Translations under genes and position numbers: made by a program
The notes under the pieces: model-generated
What the model saw: the letters and a program-made list of their open reading frames with translations, nothing else
Database searches by the model: none
Told to the model about the DNA's origin: nothing
From: Chloroflexota bacterium
Lineage (GTDB): Bacteria; Chloroflexota; Anaerolineae; Anaerolineales; UBA4823
Assembly (NCBI GenBank): GCA_017860725.1
Contig: JAGDMX010000026.1
Coordinates: 1-17,521 of the forward strand
Length of the DNA: 17,521 nucleotides
Direction of reading: 5' to 3'
Part shown: one piece after another, positions 5,983-14,067 of the stretch
Layout: each line of letters starts with the position of its first letter
Position numbering within the stretch: the first letter of the stretch is position 1

Positions 5983-7401
5983 ATGCAGACTCTTATCAAA
6001 TCCGGCACGATCATCACTGCAACCGATAACTATATCGCCGATATCTTAATCGATGGAGAGAAGATTGCTGAGATTGGGCACCACCTGGAAGGCGAAGGCA
6101 TCCAAACCATTGATGCTGCCGGCAAACTGGTATTACCGGGCGGCGTTGACCCACATACCCATTTCGATTTGCCGATGTTCGGTACAGTCTGCAGTGATGA
6201 CCATTACACCGGCCATAAAGCAGCCGCATTTGGTGGGACGACTACAGTCATTGACTTTGTGTCGCAGGATTACCCGAACTTACGCCAATCTGTCGAGGCC
6301 TGGCACGTGAAAGCGGATGCCAAAGCTGCTATCGACTACGGCTTCCATATGAATATCACTCATTTCGATGATAACGTGCGAGCTGAAATTCCCAGCTTAC
6401 CCGATCTGGGAATTACCACCCTCAAGGTGTTTACGGCATATAATGGGCGCCTGCGCCTGCAGGATGGGGAAATCTTTCAAGTGCTACGTCTCTCCAAGGA
6501 ATATGGCTTACTTACCCTATTACACGCGGAGAACGGCGATGTCATCGACCGGCTGACAGCAGATGCTCTGGCCGCCGGGCATATGACTCCGATCTGGCAT
6601 GCCAAGACCCGACCTGCCTGGGGCGCCATCGAAGCGACACTGCGAGGGGCAGCTCTGGCAGCCCAGGCTGGCGCACCCTTATATATTGTGCATATGAACG
6701 CCGGTGGTGAGGTCGACCAGCTCCAATATGCCCGTCAGAACGGTGCTGCGGTAATGGGAGAGACCTGCCCGCAATACCTGTTCTTTACAAGCGACGACCT
6801 GCGCCGTCCCGATGGCGCAAAATGGATCTGCTCTCCCCCAATGCGGACTGAGCTGGACCAGGAGAGATTATGGAGAGGGCTGGCGGAAGGTACTCTGCAA
6901 ACCATCGCCACCGATCACTGCCCATTTTTCTTCAACGGCACCCAACCGATTGATTATGAAGGGGCTCCGATTGCGATCCCTGGCAAGGAGCTAGGATTGG
7001 GGGATTTCACTAAAATCCCGAACGGTCTGCCTGTAGTTGGCGATCGCTTAGCCATTCTGTGGACGTACGGCGTCGGCCGCGGCAGGTTAACTCCCAATCA
7101 GTTCGTGGCCCTGACCAGTACCAATCCTGCAAAAATCTTTGGCTTGTATCCCCAAAAAGGCAGTTTGCTCCCCGGGTCAGATGCAGATATCGTGATCTGG
7201 GATCCAGAGCGGCACGTCAAGTATGGTGTGGCGCATGCCCATCATCGCACCGATTACAATCTGTTTGAGGGCTGGGAACTGAAAGGTTTTCCGGAAAAAG
7301 TATTCCTGCGAGGGACTATGATCGTTGATGGCGACCGTTGGCTGGGTCGTGCCGGCCTGGGGAAGTTCCTTCACCGACAGCCAGGGGCACCTGTTTTATA
7401 A
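5983..7401 (+). CDS. Dihydropyrimidinase / hydantoinase-type amidohydrolase
   Basis: This 472-residue enzyme belongs to the cyclic-amidohydrolase group, which opens hydantoin or dihydropyrimidine rings to N-carbamoyl amino acids. All expected binuclear metal ligands are visible: H58 and H60 in GGVDPHTH, the lysine that becomes carboxylated K148 in TTLKVFTAY, H181 in LLHAENGD, H237 in IVHMNA and D311 in ATDHCPF. Y153 corresponds to the catalytic-site tyrosine. The length and the C-terminal NPAKIFGLYPQKGSLLPGSDADIV segment are normal for the family. HMNAGGEVDQL and the FTAYNGRLRLQDGEIF loop differ from classical enzymes, so the substrate may be another cyclic imide or amide. Dihydroorotase and allantoinase are less likely by length and the HAENGD motif. 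The gene follows the DUF2270 gene by 8 nt. No carbamoylase or transporter lies beside it. Confidence 0.88.
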   Translation: MQTLIKSGTIITATDNYIADILIDGEKIAEIGHHLEGEGIQTIDAAGKLVLPGGVDPHTHFDLPMFGTVCSDDHYTGHKAAAFGGTTTVIDFVSQDYPNLRQSVEAWHVKADAKAAIDYGFHMNITHFDDNVRAEIPSLPDLGITTLKVFTAYNGRLRLQDGEIFQVLRLSKEYGLLTLLHAENGDVIDRLTADALAAGHMTPIWHAKTRPAWGAIEATLRGAALAAQAGAPLYIVHMNAGGEVDQLQYARQNGAAVMGETCPQYLFFTSDDLRRPDGAKWICSPPMRTELDQERLWRGLAEGTLQTIATDHCPFFFNGTQPIDYEGAPIAIPGKELGLGDFTKIPNGLPVVGDRLAILWTYGVGRGRLTPNQFVALTSTNPAKIFGLYPQKGSLLPGSDADIVIWDPERHVKYGVAHAHHRTDYNLFEGWELKGFPEKVFLRGTMIVDGDRWLGRAGLGKFLHRQPGAPVL

Positions 7402-7425
7402 GTTTCCAGCCTCTTCAAGATTGAT

Positions 7426-8967
7426 TTGTCTCGGATCGGCTCCTTGATTCAACTGCTGAGTACACGCTCTTGTATTCCTAAGATTGCCATTATCTGGCTA
7501 TCGATGATGATCATCCTCGCCGGATGCCTGTCGGTTGGTGCCGGTGTTTCCACAGACACCCCTGCTGAAACAATCAATTCACAGTCACAACCATCCCAGA
7601 TACCCTCTCCGGAGGCTCCACTGGATTCCACAGAATCAAACGCTTCTCCGGCTAACGAAATACCTACACCGGTCAATAACGATACGGGCATTGAAAATGT
7701 TGAGATCACTCCCAGCCCATCCTATTCATCGACGGTTCCCGGTAAAATAAGTGGACACCTATTATTTCTGGCAGACTCAAGCCTGAAACACTGGCGACCC
7801 TATTCAGGTCATGCAAACCTGCTGCTAAACGATGTGTGGGATTATTCATCTTCAGTCAATGGCCGGCGAATTGCGGTATTACAGAGCCAGAAGATTACGG
7901 CAAACGGCAGCCAGCTTTTTGACTTAAATGTATTCGAGCCGAAGACTCGCCAAATCCAAACGCTGCTTGCGGCCATCCCTGAGCCTCATCTGCTCTCAAT
8001 ATCTCCTTACGGGCTTAGCATAGCCTTCTGGGATCGCCAGGGCGGCGGCGATGTGATCATCACCCCATCGACCATTCCCAGCCAGCCCACACGCACCGGC
8101 AGTTGCGAACAAAAGGCATCAGCAAACTGCCACGAATTGCTGTGGTCACCAGATAGCCGCGAACTTCTCTGGAGCGACGGCCGGGGGATATGGATCTCAA
8201 AGGATAGCCAAGAAGCCAGGTTGGCCGTTCCGGGTAAGGTTCAAATCACCGACCCCCAGGGAGATCAATCGGAGGTACAGGTACTTTATAAACCCATCAG
8301 CTGGTCGCCGGTTGGCAGGTTTATCCTGGTGGATGTCATCCCTTCGGCGTCCAGCGTACACTGGCTGGTGGTGATCGATACTCGCACTGGTGTCGCAGTT
8401 GAGCTGCCATTCACTTATGGCACTCTCCAGTCATCCATGCCCTCTTACGCTGCTACGTGGTTGAAGGATGGCAGGCTGGCTCTTGCGTATGTGGATCGCG
8501 AGCAACCAAGCCGGTTTCCAAGAATTCTGATTTATCAAGTCGTTCCGACCAACGATGAATTTATTGTTTTGGATCAGGACCGAGAAACCTACGAAGCCTC
8601 GGATATGCTGTCTCCCACCGATCACCCGGGCATCTTTTATACTCCAGGCTGGCTTGGTCAAACGGGTCAAGAGACGATCTCGTTGGCATTAATCCCCTCT
8701 GAACCAGTCACTCCCCCGGTACTCGTATCCCAAGACCTTGAGAGTGGTGATCTGGTTATCCTGCACACCCTACCAGACGATACTCTGGACGTAATCTGGT
8801 CCCACAGCCGTGCAGATGCGATCATTTTAGATCGTGTTACCCAGACATTCTGGGGACCTGCCGAGTTTGGGCCACTGGTAGAGATGGATTCAGTCTTTGG
8901 ATCAAACTCCCAAAAATTCGTGTGGCTGGAGAACATCGCCATACCCTGGATAACGGACCAGTCTTAA
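7426..8967 (+). CDS. Lipoprotein with predicted beta-propeller domain
   Basis: The 513-residue product has a lipoprotein signal peptide with lipobox LAGC (Cys34), preceded by the hydrophobic run IAIIWLSMMII. A Ser/Thr/Pro-rich linker follows to about residue 105, then a beta-rich domain to the end. Repeated motifs such as LLWSPDSRELLWSDGRGIW, ISWSPVGRFILVD and SISPYGLSIAFW are typical of TolB/WD40-like (PD40) blades, suggesting a propeller anchored on the outer face of the membrane. The start is uncertain: TTG at 7426 has only a weak ribosome site, TTG at 7444 is an alternative, and ATG at 7504 would leave almost no signal peptide. It begins 24 nt after the amidohydrolase stop and ends 4 nt before the first of three membrane proteins, so it is probably part of their complex or operon. 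Confidence 0.78.
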   Translation: MSRIGSLIQLLSTRSCIPKIAIIWLSMMIILAGCLSVGAGVSTDTPAETINSQSQPSQIPSPEAPLDSTESNASPANEIPTPVNNDTGIENVEITPSPSYSSTVPGKISGHLLFLADSSLKHWRPYSGHANLLLNDVWDYSSSVNGRRIAVLQSQKITANGSQLFDLNVFEPKTRQIQTLLAAIPEPHLLSISPYGLSIAFWDRQGGGDVIITPSTIPSQPTRTGSCEQKASANCHELLWSPDSRELLWSDGRGIWISKDSQEARLAVPGKVQITDPQGDQSEVQVLYKPISWSPVGRFILVDVIPSASSVHWLVVIDTRTGVAVELPFTYGTLQSSMPSYAATWLKDGRLALAYVDREQPSRFPRILIYQVVPTNDEFIVLDQDRETYEASDMLSPTDHPGIFYTPGWLGQTGQETISLALIPSEPVTPPVLVSQDLESGDLVILHTLPDDTLDVIWSHSRADAIILDRVTQTFWGPAEFGPLVEMDSVFGSNSQKFVWLENIAIPWITDQS

Positions 8968-8971
8968 TCTC

Positions 8972-10612
8972 ATGCTGTATTTCTTACCGCTGGTATTTTT
9001 ACTCCTGTTTCCAGTGCTTCTTGCCATCTTAAATCGTCGCTGGCAAAGGCTTGCCCTGTATTGGTTTGTTTTAATTGGCATCACCCTGATTTCCTGGCTG
9101 ATCCTCTTGCTGGCGCGCGGTCAGTTGCCCTTGAGTATGTCTCTGCTGCCCAGGCCAACGGTCGATTTTCCCCAGTCCAATCCTGCATTGCTGATCGATG
9201 AGTTATCCTGGCCATATGGGGTGGCTTTGATTACCTTTCTACTCGCCGTGTTATTAACCGATGTGATCCGGACTTATATAACCGAATCGGGAAGGAATAG
9301 CCGTTTCCAGGTGACCTGGTGGAGCTGGATAATCGCTATGGCATATACCGGGTTAGGGCTGGCTGCTATGCTTGCCGGGAACCTACCCACTCTGGTCCTC
9401 GGCTGGGCGGCATTAGATATGACCGAATTAACGGTGAGATTGGTGCGCCATAATCATGACGAGGAACTCCATTCAGCCATTCGGATCTTTTCAATCCGTG
9501 CCTTGGGTATCCTATGCGCATTGATTGGGGTGATTTACCTGAATTCAACGGGAATTCCGCCGGATTTTTCTAGCCTGAATCCACAAGTAAGTTTTTGGTT
9601 GTACCTGGCGGTTGGGCTACGTCTAGCCGTGCTACCTTTCCATGTCTCTACCCCAAGGCAACAGTTATTTCCGCATAACTTAGAGACTATCTTCCTGTAT
9701 GTCCCGGCAGGAGCCAGCCTGGTTATTTTGAGCCGGATGGCGTCAATCGCCTCGATACCCACCGCTTCCACGATCATCATCTTGTTAACTGTGGCTGCCG
9801 GGCTGCTGGGTGGTTTATCGTGGATGATTACTAAAGGCTTTCTTGCAAGCCACCCTGCCTGGATTGCAGCGGCAGCCTCCCTGTCTATGATCTCCGCCAT
9901 TTTCCTACAGCCCGACGCCAGCCTATCCTGGGGTCTGGCTATGCTCCTGTTTGGTGGATTGCTGGCTCTTTACACGGCAAAGCATAAAATCATCAACTAT
10001 TTCCTTCTGGCAGCCTTTATTGGGCTGACTGCTTTACCTTTTACTGCTTCCTGGGCTGGGATCCTTGTGTATTACTCTCAGGCGAGTAATGTGCTCCCAC
10101 AAGCGTTGATCGTCTTCGCAATGATCCTTATTCCCTTGATCCATACCAGTCTGGTGGTCGGAGCCGCCCGACGACTGCTCTTATCCCAACCGGTTAACTA
10201 CGGCTTAGAACGATGGATTTGGTGGATCTACGCCTTGGGCTTGCTTATCATCCCATTGACCGGTGTATTGCTGGCCTGGTTGGCAGGCTTGTGGAACGCC
10301 GTATCCCAAGCATCCTTAACTCTCGTCCAAGCGAGCATACCTGGATTTGTAATTGTGATCTTAACTCTGACAGCCCTATTTATTTATTGGCGAGGAGTGC
10401 GCACTCCACATTGGGTATCAGCAGCGATCGAATGGTTGCTGAATCCTGTATGGTTATATCGCCTGATCCAAGGATTCTACTGGCTTGCTTCTCTCACGGT
10501 AAAAACAACAGATCGCGTCCTGGAAGGTGCCGGTGGCATCTTGTGGACCTTACTATTAATCACCCTATTGGCATCCCTCATTATACAAATCGCTCTCCAG
10601 ACTGGCCAATGA
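8972..10612 (+). CDS. Divergent proton-antiporter-like membrane subunit (NuoL/M/N, HyfB/F superfamily), first copy
   Basis: This 546-residue protein has roughly fourteen hydrophobic helices. The central signature LAVGLRLAVLPFH (about residues 212-224) corresponds to the conserved TM7 motif with KxxxxPFH of the antiporter-like subunits of complex I, Mrp antiporters and group 4 hydrogenases. The TM11-12 loop reads LTALPFTASW (352-361) where relatives have a GxPPxxGFWSK type motif. Key proton-path residues are altered: the TM5 Trp-Glu appears as W145-A146 (E152 lies six residues on), the TM7 lysine aligns with R217, and no lysine follows the TM12 motif. A lysine (K288) is retained near TM8. It starts 4 nt after the lipoprotein stop and overlaps the next gene by 4 nt. 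Superfamily membership is likely; whether it pumps ions is doubtful. Confidence 0.7.
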   Translation: MLYFLPLVFLLLFPVLLAILNRRWQRLALYWFVLIGITLISWLILLLARGQLPLSMSLLPRPTVDFPQSNPALLIDELSWPYGVALITFLLAVLLTDVIRTYITESGRNSRFQVTWWSWIIAMAYTGLGLAAMLAGNLPTLVLGWAALDMTELTVRLVRHNHDEELHSAIRIFSIRALGILCALIGVIYLNSTGIPPDFSSLNPQVSFWLYLAVGLRLAVLPFHVSTPRQQLFPHNLETIFLYVPAGASLVILSRMASIASIPTASTIIILLTVAAGLLGGLSWMITKGFLASHPAWIAAAASLSMISAIFLQPDASLSWGLAMLLFGGLLALYTAKHKIINYFLLAAFIGLTALPFTASWAGILVYYSQASNVLPQALIVFAMILIPLIHTSLVVGAARRLLLSQPVNYGLERWIWWIYALGLLIIPLTGVLLAWLAGLWNAVSQASLTLVQASIPGFVIVILTLTALFIYWRGVRTPHWVSAAIEWLLNPVWLYRLIQGFYWLASLTVKTTDRVLEGAGGILWTLLLITLLASLIIQIALQTGQ

Positions 10613-11256
10613 TCTTCGACCTACTCGCTATCCCGGCTGTTATCCTGGTTGCATTGACCAGCCTATCCATACTCGTCGTTCGCAATTGGCGGCTGCGGAT
10701 TTTATTTTTGGCGATCCAGTACATCGGCGTGTTCTTACTCGTGGGAATGAGCTGGCCAATCGAGATGGCCGTGGCAAAGTTGGTGGCTGGTTGGATGTCT
10801 GGTGCCATCCTGGGCATGGCAATGTTAGGCATTCCGTCCTACGACCTGCCAAAGACGGAACAATACCCGATCGATGTAGCAACAGACCTCGCTACCAGCG
10901 GAACCGAACCATCCAGGCAGATCACTCATTTATTCTATTTACTAGCGGCGCTTCTGGTAGTCCTGGCCGCCATCTCTATCGCACCTTTGATAGAACGGTG
11001 GATCCCCGGCATCAGATTGGCACAGGCTCTGGGGGCTTTCATCCTGATTTTTATGGGGACACTCCAGCTTGCATTCAAGAGCCGTCCTTTTGGAGTAGTT
11101 ATCGGAATTTTAACTGCGCTGGCCGGTTTTGAGATCCTGTACTCTGTCGTTGAAAACTCGGTGTTGGTGGCAGGATTTTTATCCGCCATCACTCTTGGGC
11201 TGGCTATGATCGGCTCTTATCTCCTTACCGCTCCCTACATGGAGGGCCAGGAATGA
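10609..11256 (+). CDS. HyfE/NuoK-like membrane subunit
   Basis: ATG at 10609 overlaps the previous stop as ATGA and gives 215 residues, close to the usual length of hydrogenase-4 component E. A longer in-frame version from 10213 would run 400 nt inside the preceding gene and is rejected. About seven helices are visible: three in the N-terminal half (6-24, 31-46, 55-75, with K57 in AVAKLVAGWM), a polar loop at 78-105, and four in the second half. The C-terminal block GILTALAGFEILYSVVENS (about 166-184) with E175 and E182 resembles the membrane glutamates of the NuoK/MrpC/HyfE family, which sit between antiporter-like subunits in the proton path. Its position between two antiporter-like genes supports this. 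The assignment rests on topology, length and context more than on sequence identity. Confidence 0.6.
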   Translation: MIFDLLAIPAVILVALTSLSILVVRNWRLRILFLAIQYIGVFLLVGMSWPIEMAVAKLVAGWMSGAILGMAMLGIPSYDLPKTEQYPIDVATDLATSGTEPSRQITHLFYLLAALLVVLAAISIAPLIERWIPGIRLAQALGAFILIFMGTLQLAFKSRPFGVVIGILTALAGFEILYSVVENSVLVAGFLSAITLGLAMIGSYLLTAPYMEGQE

Positions 11257-12713
11257 GCGCTCCGATGATCTGGATATTTCTTCCTGGCTTAGCGTCAATC
11301 GGGTTATTCTTTTTGCGCGGCAAGCAAAGGTTAATCACCCTCCTCGGGGTGGGTCTGTGCATGTTATTAGCCTTACTCGCCTGGACTTTACCTATAGGCA
11401 GGCCGGTCTCTTTAGGACCCTGGTCGTTCCTGCCTGTGATCCAAATTACTGATAGCTTTTTATTCCTGGGGCGCCGTCTGGTTCTAGAAAATTCCGACCG
11501 TTCCCTGCTCATCCTGGTATACCTGGGCCTGGCATTCTGGTTTGGAGGCGGATATATTGCACGCGCCGGGAGCATATTCGTGCCTCTCGGGCTGGCGATG
11601 GGAGTCCTGTTAACAGCGGCGTTGGCTGTTGAGCCATTTTTGTATGCGGCTCTCCTGATCGAAATGACGGTGCTGGTCAGCATACCACTGCTATCACCAC
11701 CGGGTCAGTCAGTAAGACCCGGTGTCCTCCGGTATCTCACATTTCAAACCCTGGGGATGCCGTTCATATTATTCACCGGATGGCTGCTTACCGGCGTTGG
11801 CAGTGAGCCAGCCGACCCGGGATTCGTTCTGCGCATCACATCCCTGTTCAGTTTAGGCTTTGCCCTCATTATGGCGATTTTCCCCTTCCACATCTGGATC
11901 CCAATGATCACAGAAGAAGCTCACCCTTACCGAGCGGTTTTTGTAATTTTTGTCATCCCGACGGTGGTTTCACTCTTTGCACTGAGCTTTCTGGATCAGT
12001 ACTCCTGGCTGCGATCGATTTCAGGCCTATTTACTGGTTTCCGTCTGGTGGGTATTATTATGGTGATCGTTGGTGGGATCTGGGCTGCGTTTCAGAACCA
12101 CATCGGGCGCGTCTTAGGATTTACGATCATAACCGAGATTGGTCTGACTTTACTCACCATCAGTCTGGTTGAACCGGCTCAGTCCATATCCATCCTAGCT
12201 GGTAGCCAAACCTCTGGATTGACCCTGCCCCCAGGTTTTCTGTTTGCCCAATTACTACCGCGCGGCATTGCCCTGGCGCTTTGGGCATTAGCGCTCACCA
12301 CCTTGCGGCGAAGTCCCGATCAGTTATATTTTGCCTCATTATCCGGTATCAGCCGCCGCTATCCTATCGCAACCACCAGCTTGCTCCTGGCTCAATTTTC
12401 ACTGGCTGGTTTCCCATTACTGGCATCCTACCCTCTACTACTACAATTATGGGGGGCAATCGGCAGCCAATCTATTTTGCCGGCCTTCATGCTGTTAATT
12501 GGGATCGTTGGCCTGGTTATCGCCGGCTTCAGAACAATGGTCGCATTATTCAAGACGAGTGAACCCCAAGCATGGCAAATATCCGAAACCAGGTCCGAGC
12601 GCTGGTTGCTTGCATTAGGGTGTGGAATGCTGCTGCTAATCGGATTGCTGCCCCAGTGGTTCTACCCTACCTTATTCAATTTAGCGAATTTAATTAGCGT
12701 CAGTGCCCCCTGA
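11253..12713 (+). CDS. Divergent proton-antiporter-like membrane subunit (NuoM/N, HyfF type), second copy
   Basis: The 486-residue protein has about twelve to fourteen helices. FALIMAIFPFHIWIP (203-217) is the TM7 signature of the antiporter-like family, and LAQFSLAGFPLLASY (379-393) is the TM11-12 loop. The TM5 glutamate is kept (E137 in ALLIEMTVL), but three lysine positions are lost: TM7 lysine aligns with I206, the TM8 lysine of the DIKR motif reads HIGR with G285, and the lysine after the TM12 loop is absent. ATG 11253 overlaps the previous stop as ATGA and is preceded by GGAGGG about 8 nt upstream. It is the last gene of the cassette; the next gene has its own promoter. Belonging to the superfamily is likely from the motifs and the neighbour; ion pumping is not supported by the residues. 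Confidence 0.72.
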   Translation: MSAPMIWIFLPGLASIGLFFLRGKQRLITLLGVGLCMLLALLAWTLPIGRPVSLGPWSFLPVIQITDSFLFLGRRLVLENSDRSLLILVYLGLAFWFGGGYIARAGSIFVPLGLAMGVLLTAALAVEPFLYAALLIEMTVLVSIPLLSPPGQSVRPGVLRYLTFQTLGMPFILFTGWLLTGVGSEPADPGFVLRITSLFSLGFALIMAIFPFHIWIPMITEEAHPYRAVFVIFVIPTVVSLFALSFLDQYSWLRSISGLFTGFRLVGIIMVIVGGIWAAFQNHIGRVLGFTIITEIGLTLLTISLVEPAQSISILAGSQTSGLTLPPGFLFAQLLPRGIALALWALALTTLRRSPDQLYFASLSGISRRYPIATTSLLLAQFSLAGFPLLASYPLLLQLWGAIGSQSILPAFMLLIGIVGLVIAGFRTMVALFKTSEPQAWQISETRSERWLLALGCGMLLLIGLLPQWFYPTLFNLANLISVSAP

Positions 12714-12777
12714 TCAGGCATTCAAACACCCATGCTATAATCAGTGCTATCAACACTTATTTGCCAGGGTAGACTGT

Positions 12778-12806
12778 CTGCCATGGTGATTTTCATTATA
12801 TATAAT
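12778..12806 (+). promoter_or_regulatory. Promoter for the coiled-coil protein and selB
   Basis: CTGCCA (12778-12783) and a perfect TATAAT (12801-12806) are separated by 17 nt. The predicted start near 12813 gives a leader of about 45 nt. Another TATAAT at 12736-12741 has no usable -35 box. The 144-nt gap after the membrane cassette also supports a new transcription unit here. Confidence 0.5.
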
Positions 12807-12843
12807 GCTTACAACCTCGGATCGTGAAAAAGATCATCCCGAT

Positions 12844-12850
12844 GAGGAGA
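12844..12850 (+). promoter_or_regulatory. Ribosome binding site deciding a GTG start
   Basis: GAGGAGA lies 7 nt before GTG at 12858 and is the strongest Shine-Dalgarno sequence in this interval, so the GTG is taken as the start although no ATG is nearby. Confidence 0.7.
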
Positions 12851-12857
12851 CCGATCA

Positions 12858-14036
12858 GTGGATATTGAACAGATCATCAAACAAGTTAATTGGCTGGATG
12901 AAGAGCGACGAAAAGACAAGACGCGCCTTAGCTCGATTGAAGAGCGATTATCCGCCATAGAGGGAAATATTGCACCCCTGGCTAATCAGATTAAAGAGCT
13001 GGGCAGTGACCTGACACGCCTGACAGCCGTCATCTCTCGAATGGATAACTATGAGAACACCGTCCAGCAGCAAAGAGTAGAGACCAAGCAATACTTCGAG
13101 GAATTAGAAAGACAATTTAAAAAACGAGAGGATGAAACCAAGCAAATCCGCAATACGGAAATGCGCAGTCTGGATACCAGCGTGGCTGAAATTCGCAAGG
13201 AGCTGGAAGCGATAACCGAGTTGAAACGCAGCATGAAATCGCGAGTCGACGAGGAAAGCCGGTTATCGCGCATGATAGATGAGATCCGGGCGCGATTGGA
13301 AGTCCTCCGGCGCAGTGACGAAGAATACACGCGTACCTACCGCTTGCTCGATGACGGCCGGCGCCAAGACTCAAAGCGAATGACCGATATGCAAGGTGAA
13401 ATCGCGGCTATGCGCAAGCGTGTAGATGAGGACCGCGGCCGGATCGAGTTGCTGTCGACCTCGTCCAGGAAGATCGAAACCCGGGTGAACGAATTTTCGG
13501 TCGTTGAAACCGAGCGGCGAGAAGCAATCGAAACCTTCCTGGAAAAACAAGCGCTGTACCAGGTTGAGCGTGAGCGAGTTTGGAAGGAATGGCAATCTCG
13601 TTTTGATGCCATTGAATCTTTGACCGCGAATATCGAGACCAATCTGCAGGGATTAGATGAAACCCACCGGGCGGTAAAACGTTCGCAGCAATCGGTGGAT
13701 GAGCTGACTCAGAAAGTCGAGCGGCGGATCAACGAGATTACAGAAATTCAGCGTCTGGCTGAAGAGCGCTTCCGCCAGGAGTGGGTGACCTTTAAGGCGG
13801 ACGACCAAAAACGCTGGACGAACTATACCCTGACACTGGAAGAACAGCGTAATGAGAGCACTCGACACCATGAGAGACTGGCAGAGAGAACGACGCACCT
13901 GGAGGATACGATCCAGGAAATCCAGGACTTGATCCAGATCATTAATGAACAGGAAGAGAAACGCCTGCAATCGTTCCTGGCGATGACCCACGAATGGGTA
14001 TCCACCTACGAGCGCACCTTCGGTCGTACTCGCTAG
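12858..14036 (+). CDS. Long coiled-coil protein, unknown function
   Basis: The 392-residue protein is highly charged and almost wholly heptad-patterned from the N-terminus to about residue 375, with frequent Glu, Arg, Lys, Gln and Leu and hardly any Pro or Cys. Examples are LSSIEERLSAIEGNIAPLA near the start and LEDTIQEIQDLIQIINEQEE near residues 345-364. There is no signal peptide, membrane helix or recognisable catalytic domain. The last residues, AMTHEWVSTYERTFGRTR, are less repetitive. Such proteins are usually structural, for example cytoskeletal, chromosome-related or scaffolding, but SMC-type heads and Walker motifs are absent. The GTG start has a strong ribosome site. selB starts 31 nt after its stop, so the two are probably cotranscribed; a functional link with selenocysteine decoding is not implied by anything in the sequence. 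Confidence 0.72.
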   Translation: MDIEQIIKQVNWLDEERRKDKTRLSSIEERLSAIEGNIAPLANQIKELGSDLTRLTAVISRMDNYENTVQQQRVETKQYFEELERQFKKREDETKQIRNTEMRSLDTSVAEIRKELEAITELKRSMKSRVDEESRLSRMIDEIRARLEVLRRSDEEYTRTYRLLDDGRRQDSKRMTDMQGEIAAMRKRVDEDRGRIELLSTSSRKIETRVNEFSVVETERREAIETFLEKQALYQVERERVWKEWQSRFDAIESLTANIETNLQGLDETHRAVKRSQQSVDELTQKVERRINEITEIQRLAEERFRQEWVTFKADDQKRWTNYTLTLEEQRNESTRHHERLAERTTHLEDTIQEIQDLIQIINEQEEKRLQSFLAMTHEWVSTYERTFGRTR

Positions 14037-14056
14037 CTGCGACGGTTTAGCTACCC

Positions 14057-14061
14057 GGAGG
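14057..14061 (+). promoter_or_regulatory. Ribosome binding site deciding the selB start
   Basis: GGAGG lies 6 nt before ATG 14068 but only 3 nt before GTG 14065. The ATG is therefore preferred over the GTG one codon upstream. Confidence 0.6.
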
Positions 14062-14067
14062 CAGGTG

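Noticed and set aside
10213..10608. N-terminal extension of the HyfE-like gene to ATG 10213
   Set aside because: It would overlap the upstream antiporter-like gene by 400 nt. The ATGA overlap at 10609 is the standard coupled start and gives the normal HyfE length.
10610..12713. TGA codons at 10610-10612, 11254-11256 and 12711-12713 as selenocysteine codons, given selB nearby
   Set aside because: Each is a stop at an operon boundary or overlap; reading through gives no conserved extension and no Cys-aligned catalytic context was seen.
12709..12718. CCTGATCAGG palindrome over the stop codon of the last membrane subunit
   Set aside because: A 10-bp palindrome without a loop or T run; expected by chance in a window of this size.
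14065..14067. GTG 14065 as the selB start
   Set aside because: It would leave only 3 nt from GGAGG; ATG 14068 has 6 nt and begins with the expected MRVIGTAGHVDHG.
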